Below the pieces are notes generated by a model that saw nothing but the letters and a program-made list of their open reading frames with translations, did not search any database and had not been told where the DNA came from. From Streptococcus suis (lineage in GTDB: Bacteria > Bacillota > Bacilli > Lactobacillales > Streptococcaceae): DNA of 64,000 nt. The translations under genes and the position numbers were made by a program. Shown one piece after another: positions 35,246 to 43,892 of the stretch (position 1 is the stretch's first letter; each line of letters opens with the position of its first letter). The stretch is from the NCBI RefSeq assembly GCF_002960425.1, contig NZ_POIZ01000033.1, forward strand, positions 18,426 to 82,425, in the 5' to 3' direction.

Positions 35246-36028
35246 ATGCTACTAGAAGAATTTGAAAACACCTCTGCAGTCATTGAACCAACGGACAAGG
35301 CTATCCGTGGTGGCGGAGAGGTATGTGACACCATGATTTTCTCCTTCAATGGGGAAATTGTAGATCGTGTCCGTCAGCTACCTGAGAGCAGAGAAGGTGG
35401 TCATTTACAGACCTTAAATGGTCGTCATCCTTGGTATATTTTGGAAAGAGATGGACTGCAGGTTGCAGTCATGTTGGCAGTAATCGGTGCTCCAATGGCG
35501 GTTGGTCATCTAGAAGAGTTGAAAGCATGTGGTTTTGAGAATTTTATAGTTCTTGGTTCCTGCGGTGTGCTGGATAAGTCGCTTGCTGCGGATAAGATTA
35601 TCTTTCCTAGCTCTGCTCTTCGGGATGAGGGAACTAGCTATCACTACGCTCCTGCCAGCGAGGAAATCAGCTATGACCCTGCTTTGCTATTGACCATGGA
35701 AAAAGCCTTGGACCAAGTGGGAATCGAGCACGTGCGGGCCAAGACCTGGACAACGGACGCTTTCTATCGGGAAACGGCTACCAAGGTCAAGCGTCGCCTA
35801 GCCGCTGGTGCCATGGTGGTCGATATGGAAGCTTCTGCTATCATGGCCTGGGCAAACTTTCGTCAAGCCAAGGTCTATCAATTTTTCTACACGGCAGACT
35901 ATGTGGACCACCACAAGAATGAATGGGATGCCCGTCGGGAAGAACGAACTGCCGACAGCATGACCTTCTTTGAAGTGGCCATGGCGATTGCAAAAGGAGT
36001 AACAAATGAAAACATTCAAGGGAAATGA
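35246..36028 (+). CDS. Nucleoside phosphorylase family protein
   Basis: A 260-residue protein of the PNP/uridine phosphorylase (NP-I) fold. Seen are the phosphate and base-site stretch VLGSCGVLDKSL, TWTTDAFYRET and the ribose-binding VVDMEASAIMAWA (family ME motif). The N-terminus is longer than in DeoD. Phosphorolysis of a purine or uridine nucleoside is inferred from the family. Placed between cysE and cysS as in other streptococci. Confidence 0.8.
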   Translation: MLLEEFENTSAVIEPTDKAIRGGGEVCDTMIFSFNGEIVDRVRQLPESREGGHLQTLNGRHPWYILERDGLQVAVMLAVIGAPMAVGHLEELKACGFENFIVLGSCGVLDKSLAADKIIFPSSALRDEGTSYHYAPASEEISYDPALLLTMEKALDQVGIEHVRAKTWTTDAFYRETATKVKRRLAAGAMVVDMEASAIMAWANFRQAKVYQFFYTADYVDHHKNEWDARREERTADSMTFFEVAMAIAKGVTNENIQGK

Positions 36029-36182
36029 CTGGCTCTATCCAGTCAATCTGATTTTGGCCATTGTGTTGGCTGTTTTAAATTATAGCCAGGGTTCTTAAGG
36101 ACTCGGTCATATCTGGGCTGCCTTGGCAATCTTTTGGGTGATCCGACTGGTCTTTCTTTGGATCCAGCGGAAGAAAAAGTAG
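36006..36182 (+). pseudogene. Small membrane protein gene broken by an in-frame TAA
   Basis: From ATG 36006 the frame reads MKTFKGNDWLYPVNLILAIV, then AVLNYSQGS and stops at TAA (36096). It continues in the same frame as GLGHIWAALAIFWVIRLVFL to QRKKK and TAG at 36180-36182. The two halves form a sensible two-helix protein of about 57 residues if the TAA was once a sense codon. The second stop is 8 bases before cysS. No frameshift is needed. Confidence 0.6.
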
Positions 36183-36190
36183 GAGAAAGC

Positions 36191-37534
36191 ATGATTAAAA
36201 TTTACGATACCATGACTCGCAGTTTGCGTGACTTTGTTCCCTTGGAAGAGGGGAAGATCAAGATGTATGTTTGCGGTCCGACGGTTTACAACTATATCCA
36301 TATCGGCAATGCCCGTAGTGTCGTGGCTTTTGATACCATCCGCCGCTATTTTGAATACCGTGGCTTTGATGTGACCTACATTTCTAACTTTACGGATGTG
36401 GATGACAAGATTATCAAAGCTGCTAATGAAGCTGGCATGACAACCAAGGAACTGTCTGATAAGTTTATCGCAGCTTTCAAGGAAGATGTGGCAAAGTTAG
36501 GTGTCAAACCAGCTACCCAAAATCCTCGTGTTATCGACTATATGGATGAAATCATTGATTTTGTGCAGGTCTTGATTGACAAGGGTTACGCCTATGAAGC
36601 GGCAGGCGATGTTTATTTCCGTGTGGAAAAGGCAGAAAACTATGCTCGTTTGGCCAACAAAACCCTGTCTGACCTAGAAGCTGGGGCTTCTGGTCGTGTT
36701 GAGGGAGAAGGTCAACTCAAAGAACATCCTTTCGACTTTGCCCTGTGGAAAACTGCTAAGCCAGGCGAAGTGTCTTGGGAAAGTCCTTGGGGAGCAGGTC
36801 GTCCAGGTTGGCATATCGAGTGTTCGGTTATGGCGACAGAGATTTTGGGAGATACCATTGATATTCACGGTGGTGGTGCGGACTTGGAATTCCCTCACCA
36901 TACCAATGAGATCGCCCAGTCTGAGTGCAAGACAGGTCAGGCCTTTGCTAACTACTGGATGCACAATGCCATGCTCAATATCAACGATGAGAAGATGTCC
37001 AAGTCCTTGGGCAATTTCCTGACAGCCCATGATATGTTGGAACAAATTGACGGTCAGGTCTTGCGATTCTTCCTATCTACCCAGCACTACCGCCGTCCAC
37101 TCAACTACACTGAGAAGGCTATTTCAGATGCGGAAATCAATCTCAAATATCTAAAAAACACTTATACACAACCTGTGCAAAACTTTGTGGATAAGTCAGG
37201 TCTTGAATTGCATTTGGCAGCCTTTGAAGCAGCCATGGATGATGATTTCAATGCGGCAAATGGAATTACGGCTATCTTTGACTTTGCCAAATGGATCAAC
37301 TCTGGCAACTACGATGAAACAGTTAAGGAAGCTTTTGGCAGAATGCTCGCCGTCTTTGGCATCGTCTTTGAAGAAGAAGTCTTGGATAGCGAGATTGAAG
37401 CCTTGATAGCAGAACGTCAAGCAGCGCGTGCCAATCGGGACTTTGCGACGGCTGACCGCATTCGTGATGAATTGGCAGCCCAGGGCATCAAGCTCTTGGA
37501 TACCAAAGATGGTGTGAGGTGGACACGTGACTAA
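36191..37534 (+). CDS. cysS: Cysteinyl-tRNA synthetase
   Basis: A 447-residue class I aminoacyl-tRNA synthetase. Motifs: VCGPTVYNYIHIGNARS (HIGH-like), WHIECSVMA (zinc and cysteine site Cys), HGGGADLEFPHHTNEIAQ and KMSKSLGNF (KMSKS loop). ATG 36191 follows TAGGAG; the in-frame GTG further upstream lies within the broken small gene. Overlaps mrnC by 8 bases. Confidence 0.97.
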   Translation: MIKIYDTMTRSLRDFVPLEEGKIKMYVCGPTVYNYIHIGNARSVVAFDTIRRYFEYRGFDVTYISNFTDVDDKIIKAANEAGMTTKELSDKFIAAFKEDVAKLGVKPATQNPRVIDYMDEIIDFVQVLIDKGYAYEAAGDVYFRVEKAENYARLANKTLSDLEAGASGRVEGEGQLKEHPFDFALWKTAKPGEVSWESPWGAGRPGWHIECSVMATEILGDTIDIHGGGADLEFPHHTNEIAQSECKTGQAFANYWMHNAMLNINDEKMSKSLGNFLTAHDMLEQIDGQVLRFFLSTQHYRRPLNYTEKAISDAEINLKYLKNTYTQPVQNFVDKSGLELHLAAFEAAMDDDFNAANGITAIFDFAKWINSGNYDETVKEAFGRMLAVFGIVFEEEVLDSEIEALIAERQAARANRDFATADRIRDELAAQGIKLLDTKDGVRWTRD

Positions 37535-37925
37535 GGCAGTAGATGTCAATCTCATCAATGGTATTGCCCTGGCTTTTGAAGGGGATGCTGTCTATTCCAT
37601 GTATATCAGACGGCACTTGATTTTCAAGGGGCTGACCAAGCCCAACAAACTGCACGGCGAGGCTAATAAATACGTCTCTGCCAAGGCTCAAGCAAGCCTG
37701 ATTTCTGCCCTCTTAGAAGCTCAGCTATTGACCGAAAAAGAGGAAGAAATCTACAAACGGGGCCGCAACACCAACAGTCACACCAAGGCCAAGAATGCAG
37801 ACGTGGTGACCTATCGGATGTCCACAGGTTTTGAGGCGATTTTGGGTTACCTGCACATGACTGAGCAGATCGAACGCTTGGAGGAACTGGTGGGATGGTG
37901 TATTGACAAAATAGAAAGGGGATAA
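37527..37925 (+). CDS. mrnC: Mini-ribonuclease III
   Basis: A 132-residue RNase III-like endonuclease without a dsRNA-binding domain, acting in 23S rRNA maturation. It has LINGIALAFEGDAVYSMYIR (E and D of the metal site) and TEKEEEIYKRGRNTNSHTKA. GTG start with GAGGT 7 bases upstream, overlapping cysS, an arrangement widespread in Firmicutes. Confidence 0.93.
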   Translation: MTKAVDVNLINGIALAFEGDAVYSMYIRRHLIFKGLTKPNKLHGEANKYVSAKAQASLISALLEAQLLTEKEEEIYKRGRNTNSHTKAKNADVVTYRMSTGFEAILGYLHMTEQIERLEELVGWCIDKIERG

Positions 37926-37926
37926 G

Positions 37927-38781
37927 ATGAACGAGAAGGAACTTGCAGGTTGGTTTCCGCAGGCTAGGTTGTCGCGGGAAGCGGGCGAAAACACTCTGGC
38001 TCTGGGCGACGGTCGCTATCTGAATCTGGCGGATGCGGATTTGACAGAGCGGGAACGCTATCTCTTGTCCTTGTTGTCACATCCTCAAGAGCAGAAACCG
38101 TCTAGCCCCTGGCAGTCCTACCTACAAGGTCAGGGCTCACTGCCCCAGGCGATCGAAGTCATTCAGTTTATTCATGTCCACCTTTGGTCACAGAAAGAGG
38201 CCCAGTTGGATGCTTGGCGGATCATGATGACTGATCTTCTGCCCAGCCAGGTGACTCAGGTGCAGCTGACGGCTCAGGACTACCTCTTCATCTTGGAGCA
38301 AGGGACTTGGACAGACTATCAAACTCTTCTTGCAGACACCCTGTCGGCCTTGGAGTTCGACTTCGGCTTGCGCCTGACCCTCTTGGTCGGCCAGGTCTGG
38401 CCCCGTCAACTCGCAGACCGCTGGCCTCAACTCTACCAAGCAGAGTCGGTCCTTTTCGCTCAATGGCGAGCCCACTACCACCAATCAACCGTCCTCTCTT
38501 TTAGTCAACTTTTTCTTTGGGGACAAGGCAGAGCAGGCTTGGAGCTTGGTCTGATAAAAGCCAGTATGCTAGATCTGATTGACCAGCAAGATATGCAGGA
38601 TATCATTCTAGCCTTATGGGCAGAGGGGGCCGTGGTCACTAAGACCGCTCAGTCCCTCTATGTTCACCGGAATACCCTCCAATACCGATTGGATAAATGG
38701 CAGGATATGACAGGTCTTCAATTGAAGGAATTGACAGACTTGAGTTTCTGTTATCAAGTATTATTAGATAGAATTTACTAA
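37927..38781 (+). CDS. PucR-type C-terminal HTH regulator
   Basis: A 284-residue protein. The last 60 residues are the HTH_30 domain of PucR/CdaR regulators: TAQSLYVHRNTLQYRLDKW. The middle is a GGDEF-related CdaR-like region without recognisable catalytic residues. It starts 1 base after mrnC. The middle, about 38090-38520, is richer in G and C than its neighbours, and its codon choice is less biased. Target genes and effector unknown. Confidence 0.75.
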   Translation: MNEKELAGWFPQARLSREAGENTLALGDGRYLNLADADLTERERYLLSLLSHPQEQKPSSPWQSYLQGQGSLPQAIEVIQFIHVHLWSQKEAQLDAWRIMMTDLLPSQVTQVQLTAQDYLFILEQGTWTDYQTLLADTLSALEFDFGLRLTLLVGQVWPRQLADRWPQLYQAESVLFAQWRAHYHQSTVLSFSQLFLWGQGRAGLELGLIKASMLDLIDQQDMQDIILALWAEGAVVTKTAQSLYVHRNTLQYRLDKWQDMTGLQLKELTDLSFCYQVLLDRIY

Positions 38782-38838
38782 TCTTTTGTGCAAGATGTAC
38801 AAAAGATTTTTTTATTTTTGTTCACATTGACAGAGAAA

Positions 38839-38861
38839 AATAAAGCGTTTTCATTTATAAT
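38839..38861 (+). promoter_or_regulatory. cre-like site and -10 of msmK
   Basis: AATAAAGCGTTTTCATT (38839-38855) matches the CcpA cre consensus with two mismatches and directly precedes TATAAT (38856-38861). TTGACA at 38827 is too far from this -10 to be its partner. Confidence 0.65.
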
Positions 38862-38890
38862 AAAATCATCAAAGAAAGCGAGGATTGAAC

Positions 38891-40021
38891 ATGGTTCAAT
38901 TGAATTTAAAAAATATCTACAAAAAATATCCTAACAGCGAGCATTACTCAGTTGAAGACTTCAACTTGGACATCAAGGACAAAGAGTTTATCGTATTCGT
39001 AGGTCCTTCAGGATGTGGTAAGTCCACAACTCTTCGTATGATTGCTGGTTTGGAAGATATTACAGAAGGGGAAGCATACATCGATGGCGTTCTCATGAAC
39101 GATGTGGCACCTAAAGACCGTGACATTGCCATGGTATTCCAGAACTATGCCCTCTACCCACACATGACTGTATTTGACAACATGGCTTTTGGTTTGAAAT
39201 TGCGTAAGTACAGCAAGGACGAAATCAAAAAACGTGTGGAAGAAGCTGCACAGATCCTTGGTTTGACAGAATTCTTGGAACGCAAACCTGCTGACCTTTC
39301 TGGTGGACAACGCCAGCGTGTTGCCATGGGTCGTGCCATCGTTCGTGATGCAAAAGTATTCTTGATGGATGAGCCTTTGTCAAACTTGGATGCCAAATTG
39401 CGTGTGTCCATGCGTACAGAGATTGCCAAAATCCACCGCCGTATCGGTGCAACAACCATCTACGTAACCCACGACCAAACAGAAGCCATGACCTTGGCTG
39501 ACCGTATCGTTATCATGTCTGCGACTAAAAACCCAGCAGGTACAGGTACAATCGGTCGTATCGAGCAAATCGGTAGCCCAGAAGAGCTATACAACCGTCC
39601 AGTCAACAAGTTTGTGGCTAGCTTCATCGGTAGCCCTGCTATGAACTTCTTCACAGTGACACTTCAAGATGGTGTTCTTGTTGGAGATGGTTTCAAGGTA
39701 GATCTTCCAGATGGTCGTCGCAAGCACTTGGAAGAAAAAGGCTACAATGGTAAGAGCTTCACACTTGGTATTCGTCCAGAAGACATCAAGGCTTCTCAGT
39801 TGGAGTTGGATACTTACCCTTCTTCTATCGTAGAAGCAGAAGTAGTCGTTTCAGAGCTTCTTGGTGCAGAAACCATGCTTTATTCTAAGGTTGGAAACAC
39901 TGAATTTGTATCTCGTGTGGATGCACGTGACTACCACAACCCAGGAGACAAGGTGCGCTTGACCTTCAACCTCAACAAGGCTCACTTCTTCGATGATGCA
40001 ACAAGCAAGGCAATCGTATAA
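38891..40021 (+). CDS. msmK: Sugar ABC transporter ATPase MsmK/UgpC type
   Basis: A 376-residue ATPase shared by several carbohydrate importers in streptococci. Walker A GPSGCGKST, Q-loop VFQNYALYPHMT, signature LSGGQRQRVAMGRAIV, Walker B VFLMDEPLSNLD, and a C-terminal regulatory OB domain. It stands alone without permease genes, as msmK does in S. suis and S. pneumoniae. ATG 38891; SD GAGGA. Likely CcpA-controlled. Confidence 0.92.
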   Translation: MVQLNLKNIYKKYPNSEHYSVEDFNLDIKDKEFIVFVGPSGCGKSTTLRMIAGLEDITEGEAYIDGVLMNDVAPKDRDIAMVFQNYALYPHMTVFDNMAFGLKLRKYSKDEIKKRVEEAAQILGLTEFLERKPADLSGGQRQRVAMGRAIVRDAKVFLMDEPLSNLDAKLRVSMRTEIAKIHRRIGATTIYVTHDQTEAMTLADRIVIMSATKNPAGTGTIGRIEQIGSPEELYNRPVNKFVASFIGSPAMNFFTVTLQDGVLVGDGFKVDLPDGRRKHLEEKGYNGKSFTLGIRPEDIKASQLELDTYPSSIVEAEVVVSELLGAETMLYSKVGNTEFVSRVDARDYHNPGDKVRLTFNLNKAHFFDDATSKAIV

Positions 40022-40041
40022 ATTTGTTCATAAAACACCTG

Positions 40042-40069
40042 ACCGTCAGATGAAAATCTGGCGGTTTTT
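40042..40069 (+). terminator. msmK terminator
   Basis: ACCGTCAGAT-GAAA-ATCTGGCGGT with five T. Confidence 0.88.
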
Positions 40070-40150
40070 GGTTAGGAACGCATAAATACTTGTTTTTTTT
40101 ATTAAATTCTATATAATAAATATAGGAAAGATACTTACAGGAGGTTTCCC

Positions 40151-40369
40151 ATGAAGACGTTACTTAGAAAAATTCGCTGGACTGCTTTCTCCATTTTGAT
40201 TTACAATCTCACTTTAATCTTGGCTGTTTGGCTGGGGACGGTATCCACCAAGGAGGAATTCATCATTGCAGTAGCGGGGAATGCAGCCATGATGGGTCTG
40301 TCTTTCTTGCATTTGCACAACCAAGTATCAGATGAATTTCATGGAAAAATAGAAGAACCGTCGGTTTAA
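40151..40369 (+). CDS. Small membrane protein, unknown
   Basis: A 72-residue protein with two hydrophobic helices (about 12-30, 36-53) and an acidic tail ending EEPSV. SD AGGAGG. No family recognised. A bidirectional terminator overlaps its last codons. Confidence 0.65.
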   Translation: MKTLLRKIRWTAFSILIYNLTLILAVWLGTVSTKEEFIIAVAGNAAMMGLSFLHLHNQVSDEFHGKIEEPSV

Positions 40370-40388
40370 ACTGACGGTTCCTTTTCTT
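40355..40388. terminator. Bidirectional terminator
   Basis: GAACCGTC/GACGGTTC stem, T-rich on the plus side; it separates convergent genes. Confidence 0.75.
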
Positions 40389-40974
40389 ATGTTAGTAATT
40401 GTAGTAGGTAGGTCATTGTTCCGAATTCGAATAAAATGTAGATTCCTAATATGATAAAAATGGTTGGAAGAATCATTTTTTCATATTTTTCTATGAATTC
40501 AGAAATGCTATGGAGACTTCCAAATTTTTCTGCTAGGTAGCAAATGGCGACTGTCTCTAGCAAGATCAGGCCAGCAGTTAAGAGTGTTTCTAAGGTACTT
40601 AGAGTTGTAAAATAAGGGGTAAATATTCCTAAATTATCTACTCCCGATGCTAATGAAATAAAAATTACAGATAGTAGTCCGATTTTGCTATCAGGAATTT
40701 CTGTCTCTTCTTCGTTTTCAAAAAGGATTCTAACCCCTAGTAGAATAGGGACGAAGCCGAGCAGACCAAGGATCCAGTCAGCTAGAAAAACATTGGCAAC
40801 TTGGCTAAGGATCGAACTTAAGAGAATGAGTATAAAGCTAGCAAGTAGTTGTCCAAAATAGATTGTGCGCTTTTCACCTGGTTTTTTTGCCTGTGAAAAT
40901 AAAAGGAATAAAATTAGGAAATAATCGATACTTGTTGAAATACCAAGAATCAGTGCATAAGTAATAATAGTCAT
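40387..40974 (-). CDS. CadD-family cadmium resistance transporter-like protein
   Basis: A 195-residue protein with five to six membrane helices. ISTSIDYFLILFLLFS in helix 1 and SGVDNLGIFTPYF in the middle are the CadD-type acidic motifs for divalent cations. Start at 40974, because GGAGGG precedes that ATG. The exact metal or substrate is uncertain. Confidence 0.75.
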   Translation of the reverse strand: MTIITYALILGISTSIDYFLILFLLFSQAKKPGEKRTIYFGQLLASFILILLSSILSQVANVFLADWILGLLGFVPILLGVRILFENEEETEIPDSKIGLLSVIFISLASGVDNLGIFTPYFTTLSTLETLLTAGLILLETVAICYLAEKFGSLHSISEFIEKYEKMILPTIFIILGIYILFEFGTMTYLLQLLT

Positions 40975-41062
40975 GGTCCCTCCGTATAATATAGTAGTCA
41001 TAGATGTTTATTTACAGAGGCACATCAATTTTGAAAGATAGAAGTAAAAATTGCGATTCATT

Positions 41063-42043
41063 TTAATTTCCTTTTTCACGACCCTCATCTTCATCTTTAT
41101 AAACCTCATAAAAGTCAACCTTGAGGCGAATAAAGGCTTCCATATCGTGTAGGAGCTGAAAGAGGGTAGCACGGGTTTCAAATTCTTCTCGGGTTTGCGG
41201 CAGAGGTCGCTCGCGGAAGGTTGCATGGAAGAGTTCGATGTCTAGGAGGAGTTCCTTAGCGGAGTTTTCTCGGCTCAGTTGTTGGGCTGCTCGCTCGAAA
41301 AGGCTGGACAGGATGACATTTTCTCTGCCTTCCAGTAAACACTTGTTGATATTTCCTGCCATGGTCCGCAGGATTTTATTTTGTGCGGCCCGCATTTCAA
41401 AGTAATGGACCTGGTAGTTGGTTTGCTGGAAGAGCTGGTTGTGGCGGTCTAGGTAAACGACCTTCAGGGCCTCGTCCAAGGTCTTATCCAGCTGCGTAAT
41501 CAATGCTGCCTCGTTTCGTCCGTCGCCGTTGAGCAGAAAGGCTTCAAAGCGAAGGAGAATCTGCTTGAGTAGGTCTTCGACTTGGTCGTGGTAGGCCTCG
41601 ATTTTCTTTTCTTGCGAGGGCATATAGAGGTTAAACAAGAGGGCCAGTCCTGCCCCAATCAGAAAAAGCGCCAGCTCATTTCCCAAAAAAATCAGCGAAA
41701 TATCCTGCTCTAGCAAGAGGTGGGTGACGAGGACGGTCGAGGGGGCGATGCCAGCCTCCCAGTTGAATTGGTAGGCCAGAGGGACATAGAGGGCCAGGTA
41801 GATGCCTAGGGTCCAGATGCCGAAGCCAAAGAGGGTGAAGGTCAGGACGGCTATGGTCAGGGCCAGGAGGGTGGAAAAGAGGCGGTTGCGGGCCATTTTG
41901 AAGCTGGACTTGCGGGTGTCGAGGACGCTGAGAATGGCGATGATGCCAGCTGCCGTCGCATAGGACAAGCCCAGGGCGGTCGCTAGGTAAATGGCTAGGA
42001 CGGTAGCAAATATCAGTTTTATCGTTCGGAGGGAGAGGGACAT
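41063..42043 (-). CDS. Aromatic acid exporter family protein (ArAE_1/FUSC-like)
   Basis: A 326-residue protein: six N-terminal hydrophobic helices (LIFATVLAIYLATALGLSYA, then the TRKSSFKMARNRLFSTLLAL loop typical of this family) and a long helical cytoplasmic half from about residue 130. The start at 42043 follows AAAGGAG. Substrate not shown by sequence. Codon use is G-rich in the minus-strand sense (41700-41990). Confidence 0.75.
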   Translation of the reverse strand: MSLSLRTIKLIFATVLAIYLATALGLSYATAAGIIAILSVLDTRKSSFKMARNRLFSTLLALTIAVLTFTLFGFGIWTLGIYLALYVPLAYQFNWEAGIAPSTVLVTHLLLEQDISLIFLGNELALFLIGAGLALLFNLYMPSQEKKIEAYHDQVEDLLKQILLRFEAFLLNGDGRNEAALITQLDKTLDEALKVVYLDRHNQLFQQTNYQVHYFEMRAAQNKILRTMAGNINKCLLEGRENVILSSLFERAAQQLSRENSAKELLLDIELFHATFRERPLPQTREEFETRATLFQLLHDMEAFIRLKVDFYEVYKDEDEGREKGN

Positions 42044-42087
42044 GGGGGCTCCTTTGGTCTTAGTCTTCCTTTTATTGTACCATAAAG

Positions 42088-42117
42088 AATCAACAGTCAC
42101 TCCCCTGACTGTTGATT
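42088..42117. terminator. Hairpin terminator between minus-strand genes
   Basis: AATCAACAGTCA/TGACTGTTGATT perfect 12-bp stem with a six-base loop, immediately after the DUF1761 stop. Confidence 0.75.
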
Positions 42118-42506
42118 TATACAAACAAGGCAATGATTCCTACTACCAAGTAGCAGACCAGTTTGTAGCTTTCGTTGATGAGGATGAGGTTAAGAGGGCG
42201 TTGCTCAAAGACATAGTTTTTCAATGAAGCAAGTACCGCAATCACGCCCATGCCGCCAGCTGCGTGGAGTGGTGAAACATCAAGGGTCTTGATGAAGAAA
42301 ATCGCCACAACAGCAGTCAAAACTTCAATCGCCAAGGAAATCACCATTTCCTTCTGGCCATTTTTCCCAGCCTGACGGTCAGCTTCTACCTTGGCCATGT
42401 CAATGCCAGAGGCTTCAATCCAAGCATCACGGAAAATCAAACCATACCATAAACCACCAATCGCAAAGGCGATCAGCCCTGCCACAATTCCAAAAATAAG
42501 TGTCAT
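42117..42506 (-). CDS. DUF1761 membrane protein
   Basis: A 129-residue four-helix protein. The start GLIAFAIGGLWYGLIFRDAW and the following KVEADRQ stretch are characteristic of DUF1761. The rest alternates hydrophobic helices. SD AGGAGA. Function unknown for the family. Confidence 0.78.
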   Translation of the reverse strand: MTLIFGIVAGLIAFAIGGLWYGLIFRDAWIEASGIDMAKVEADRQAGKNGQKEMVISLAIEVLTAVVAIFFIKTLDVSPLHAAGGMGVIAVLASLKNYVFEQRPLNLILINESYKLVCYLVVGIIALFV

Positions 42507-42626
42507 ATGTTCTCCTTTTTAGTTCTGTTTGTACGGATAAATGATAGATGACAGAATACCATGGTTTGGTAAGGAGGTCAAGTTTTTCAGCTGTGATATA
42601 GTGAGTGCCTATTTTCAGTCAACCTA

Positions 42627-42635
42627 TGCTATAAT
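42627..42635 (+). promoter_or_regulatory. Extended -10 promoter of leaderless rlmB
   Basis: TGC-TATAAT ends at 42635; the ATG begins exactly seven bases later at 42642. There is no SD. Confidence 0.7.
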
Positions 42636-42641
42636 ACTCTT

Positions 42642-43370
42642 ATGGAACAAAATGATATCGTATATGGCGTACATGCTGTAGTGGAGAGTTTGGAGGCCAA
42701 CACCGGCAACAAACTCTACATTCAGGATGATTTGCGCGGAAAAAATGTAGAAAAAATCAAGGCACTGGCGGCAGAGAAGAAGGTGTCGATTTCCTGGACG
42801 CCGAAGAAGACCCTGTCTGACATGACAGAAGGTGCCGTTCACCAAGGCTTTGTCCTGCGGGTCTCCGAGTTCGCCTATGCGGACCTGTCGGTGATTTTGG
42901 AAAAAGCAGAGCAGGAAGATAATCCCCTCATTCTCATCTTGGACGGTCTGACAGACCCCCACAACTTGGGCTCGATTTTGCGGACCGCAGATGCCACTCA
43001 AGTGGCGGGCATCATCATTCCCAAGCACCGAGCAGTTGGCGTGACGCCTGTTGTGGCTAAGACCTCCACAGGTGCAGTGGCCCATGTCCCCATCGCCCGA
43101 GTGACCAATCTTAGCCAAACCCTCGATAAGCTCAAGGAGGCTGGTTTCTGGGTATTTGGTACCGATATGAACGGAACCCCAAGTCACAAGTGGAATACGG
43201 CTGGCAAACTAGCTCTTATTATTGGCAACGAAGGCAAGGGCATTTCCAGCAATATCAAAAAGCAGGTGGATGAGATGATTACCATTCCTATGAAGGGCCA
43301 TGTCCAATCTCTCAACGCCAGCGTAGCAGCAGCTGTGCTGATGTACGAAGTATTTCGGAAGAAAATCTAA
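42642..43370 (+). CDS. rlmB: 23S rRNA 2'-O-methyltransferase RlmB (TrmH family)
   Basis: A 242-residue SPOUT methyltransferase. An N-terminal substrate-binding domain (DIVYGVHAVVESLEANTGNK) precedes the knotted domain with LILDGLTDPHNLGSILRTAD, LALIIGNEGKGIS and VQSLNASVAAAVLMYE, the three SPOUT motifs. It methylates G2251 in the orthologue of E. coli. Leaderless start. The NYN RNase gene starts at the base after its stop. Confidence 0.92.
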   Translation: MEQNDIVYGVHAVVESLEANTGNKLYIQDDLRGKNVEKIKALAAEKKVSISWTPKKTLSDMTEGAVHQGFVLRVSEFAYADLSVILEKAEQEDNPLILILDGLTDPHNLGSILRTADATQVAGIIIPKHRAVGVTPVVAKTSTGAVAHVPIARVTNLSQTLDKLKEAGFWVFGTDMNGTPSHKWNTAGKLALIIGNEGKGISSNIKKQVDEMITIPMKGHVQSLNASVAAAVLMYEVFRKKI

Positions 43371-43892
43371 ATGAAAGAAAAAGTTCTCATTGTAGATGGC
43401 TACAACATGATCGCCTTTTGGCAGGCCACCAAGCAAGATTTTAAAAAGGGAGACTTGGATGCGGCCAGAACGACCTTGCTTCGAACCTTGTCTCACTACG
43501 CAGCCTTTGAACAGATTGAGGTGATTTGTGTCTTTGATGCCCACCATGTGCCGGGTCTTCGCCAGCAGTATGATGAATACAAGGTATCGGTCATTTTTAC
43601 AGAGGAGGAAGAGACGGCAGATAGTTATATCGAACGACTCAGCGCCCAGCTCAATAGTGACCGTCGCAAGCAGGTTTCCGTCGCAACCAGCGACCTCAAC
43701 GAACAATGGGTGGTCTTTTCACAAGGGGCCTTACGGATTTCGGCGCGTGAGTTAGAGGAGAGAACCAGGGTCATCAAAAAGGACTTGAACAAGTTTGTGG
43801 ACCAGGTAGATCTCTACACCCCACGACTCAATCCCTGGTCAGATGGGAATTTTCAAGCCTTAAAAGCAATGATGGAGGAGATGAAAGAATGA
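43371..43892 (+). CDS. NYN domain RNase, YacP/Rae1 type
   Basis: A 173-residue PIN-like endonuclease: VLIVDGYNMIAFW with the first acidic residue, EVICVFDAHHVPG, VIFTEEEETADSYIERL and SVATSDLNEQW. Rae1 of Bacillus cleaves mRNA on the ribosome A site. The gene follows rlmB, as in many Firmicutes, and its end overlaps degV by four bases. Confidence 0.88.
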   Translation: MKEKVLIVDGYNMIAFWQATKQDFKKGDLDAARTTLLRTLSHYAAFEQIEVICVFDAHHVPGLRQQYDEYKVSVIFTEEEETADSYIERLSAQLNSDRRKQVSVATSDLNEQWVVFSQGALRISARELEERTRVIKKDLNKFVDQVDLYTPRLNPWSDGNFQALKAMMEEMKE

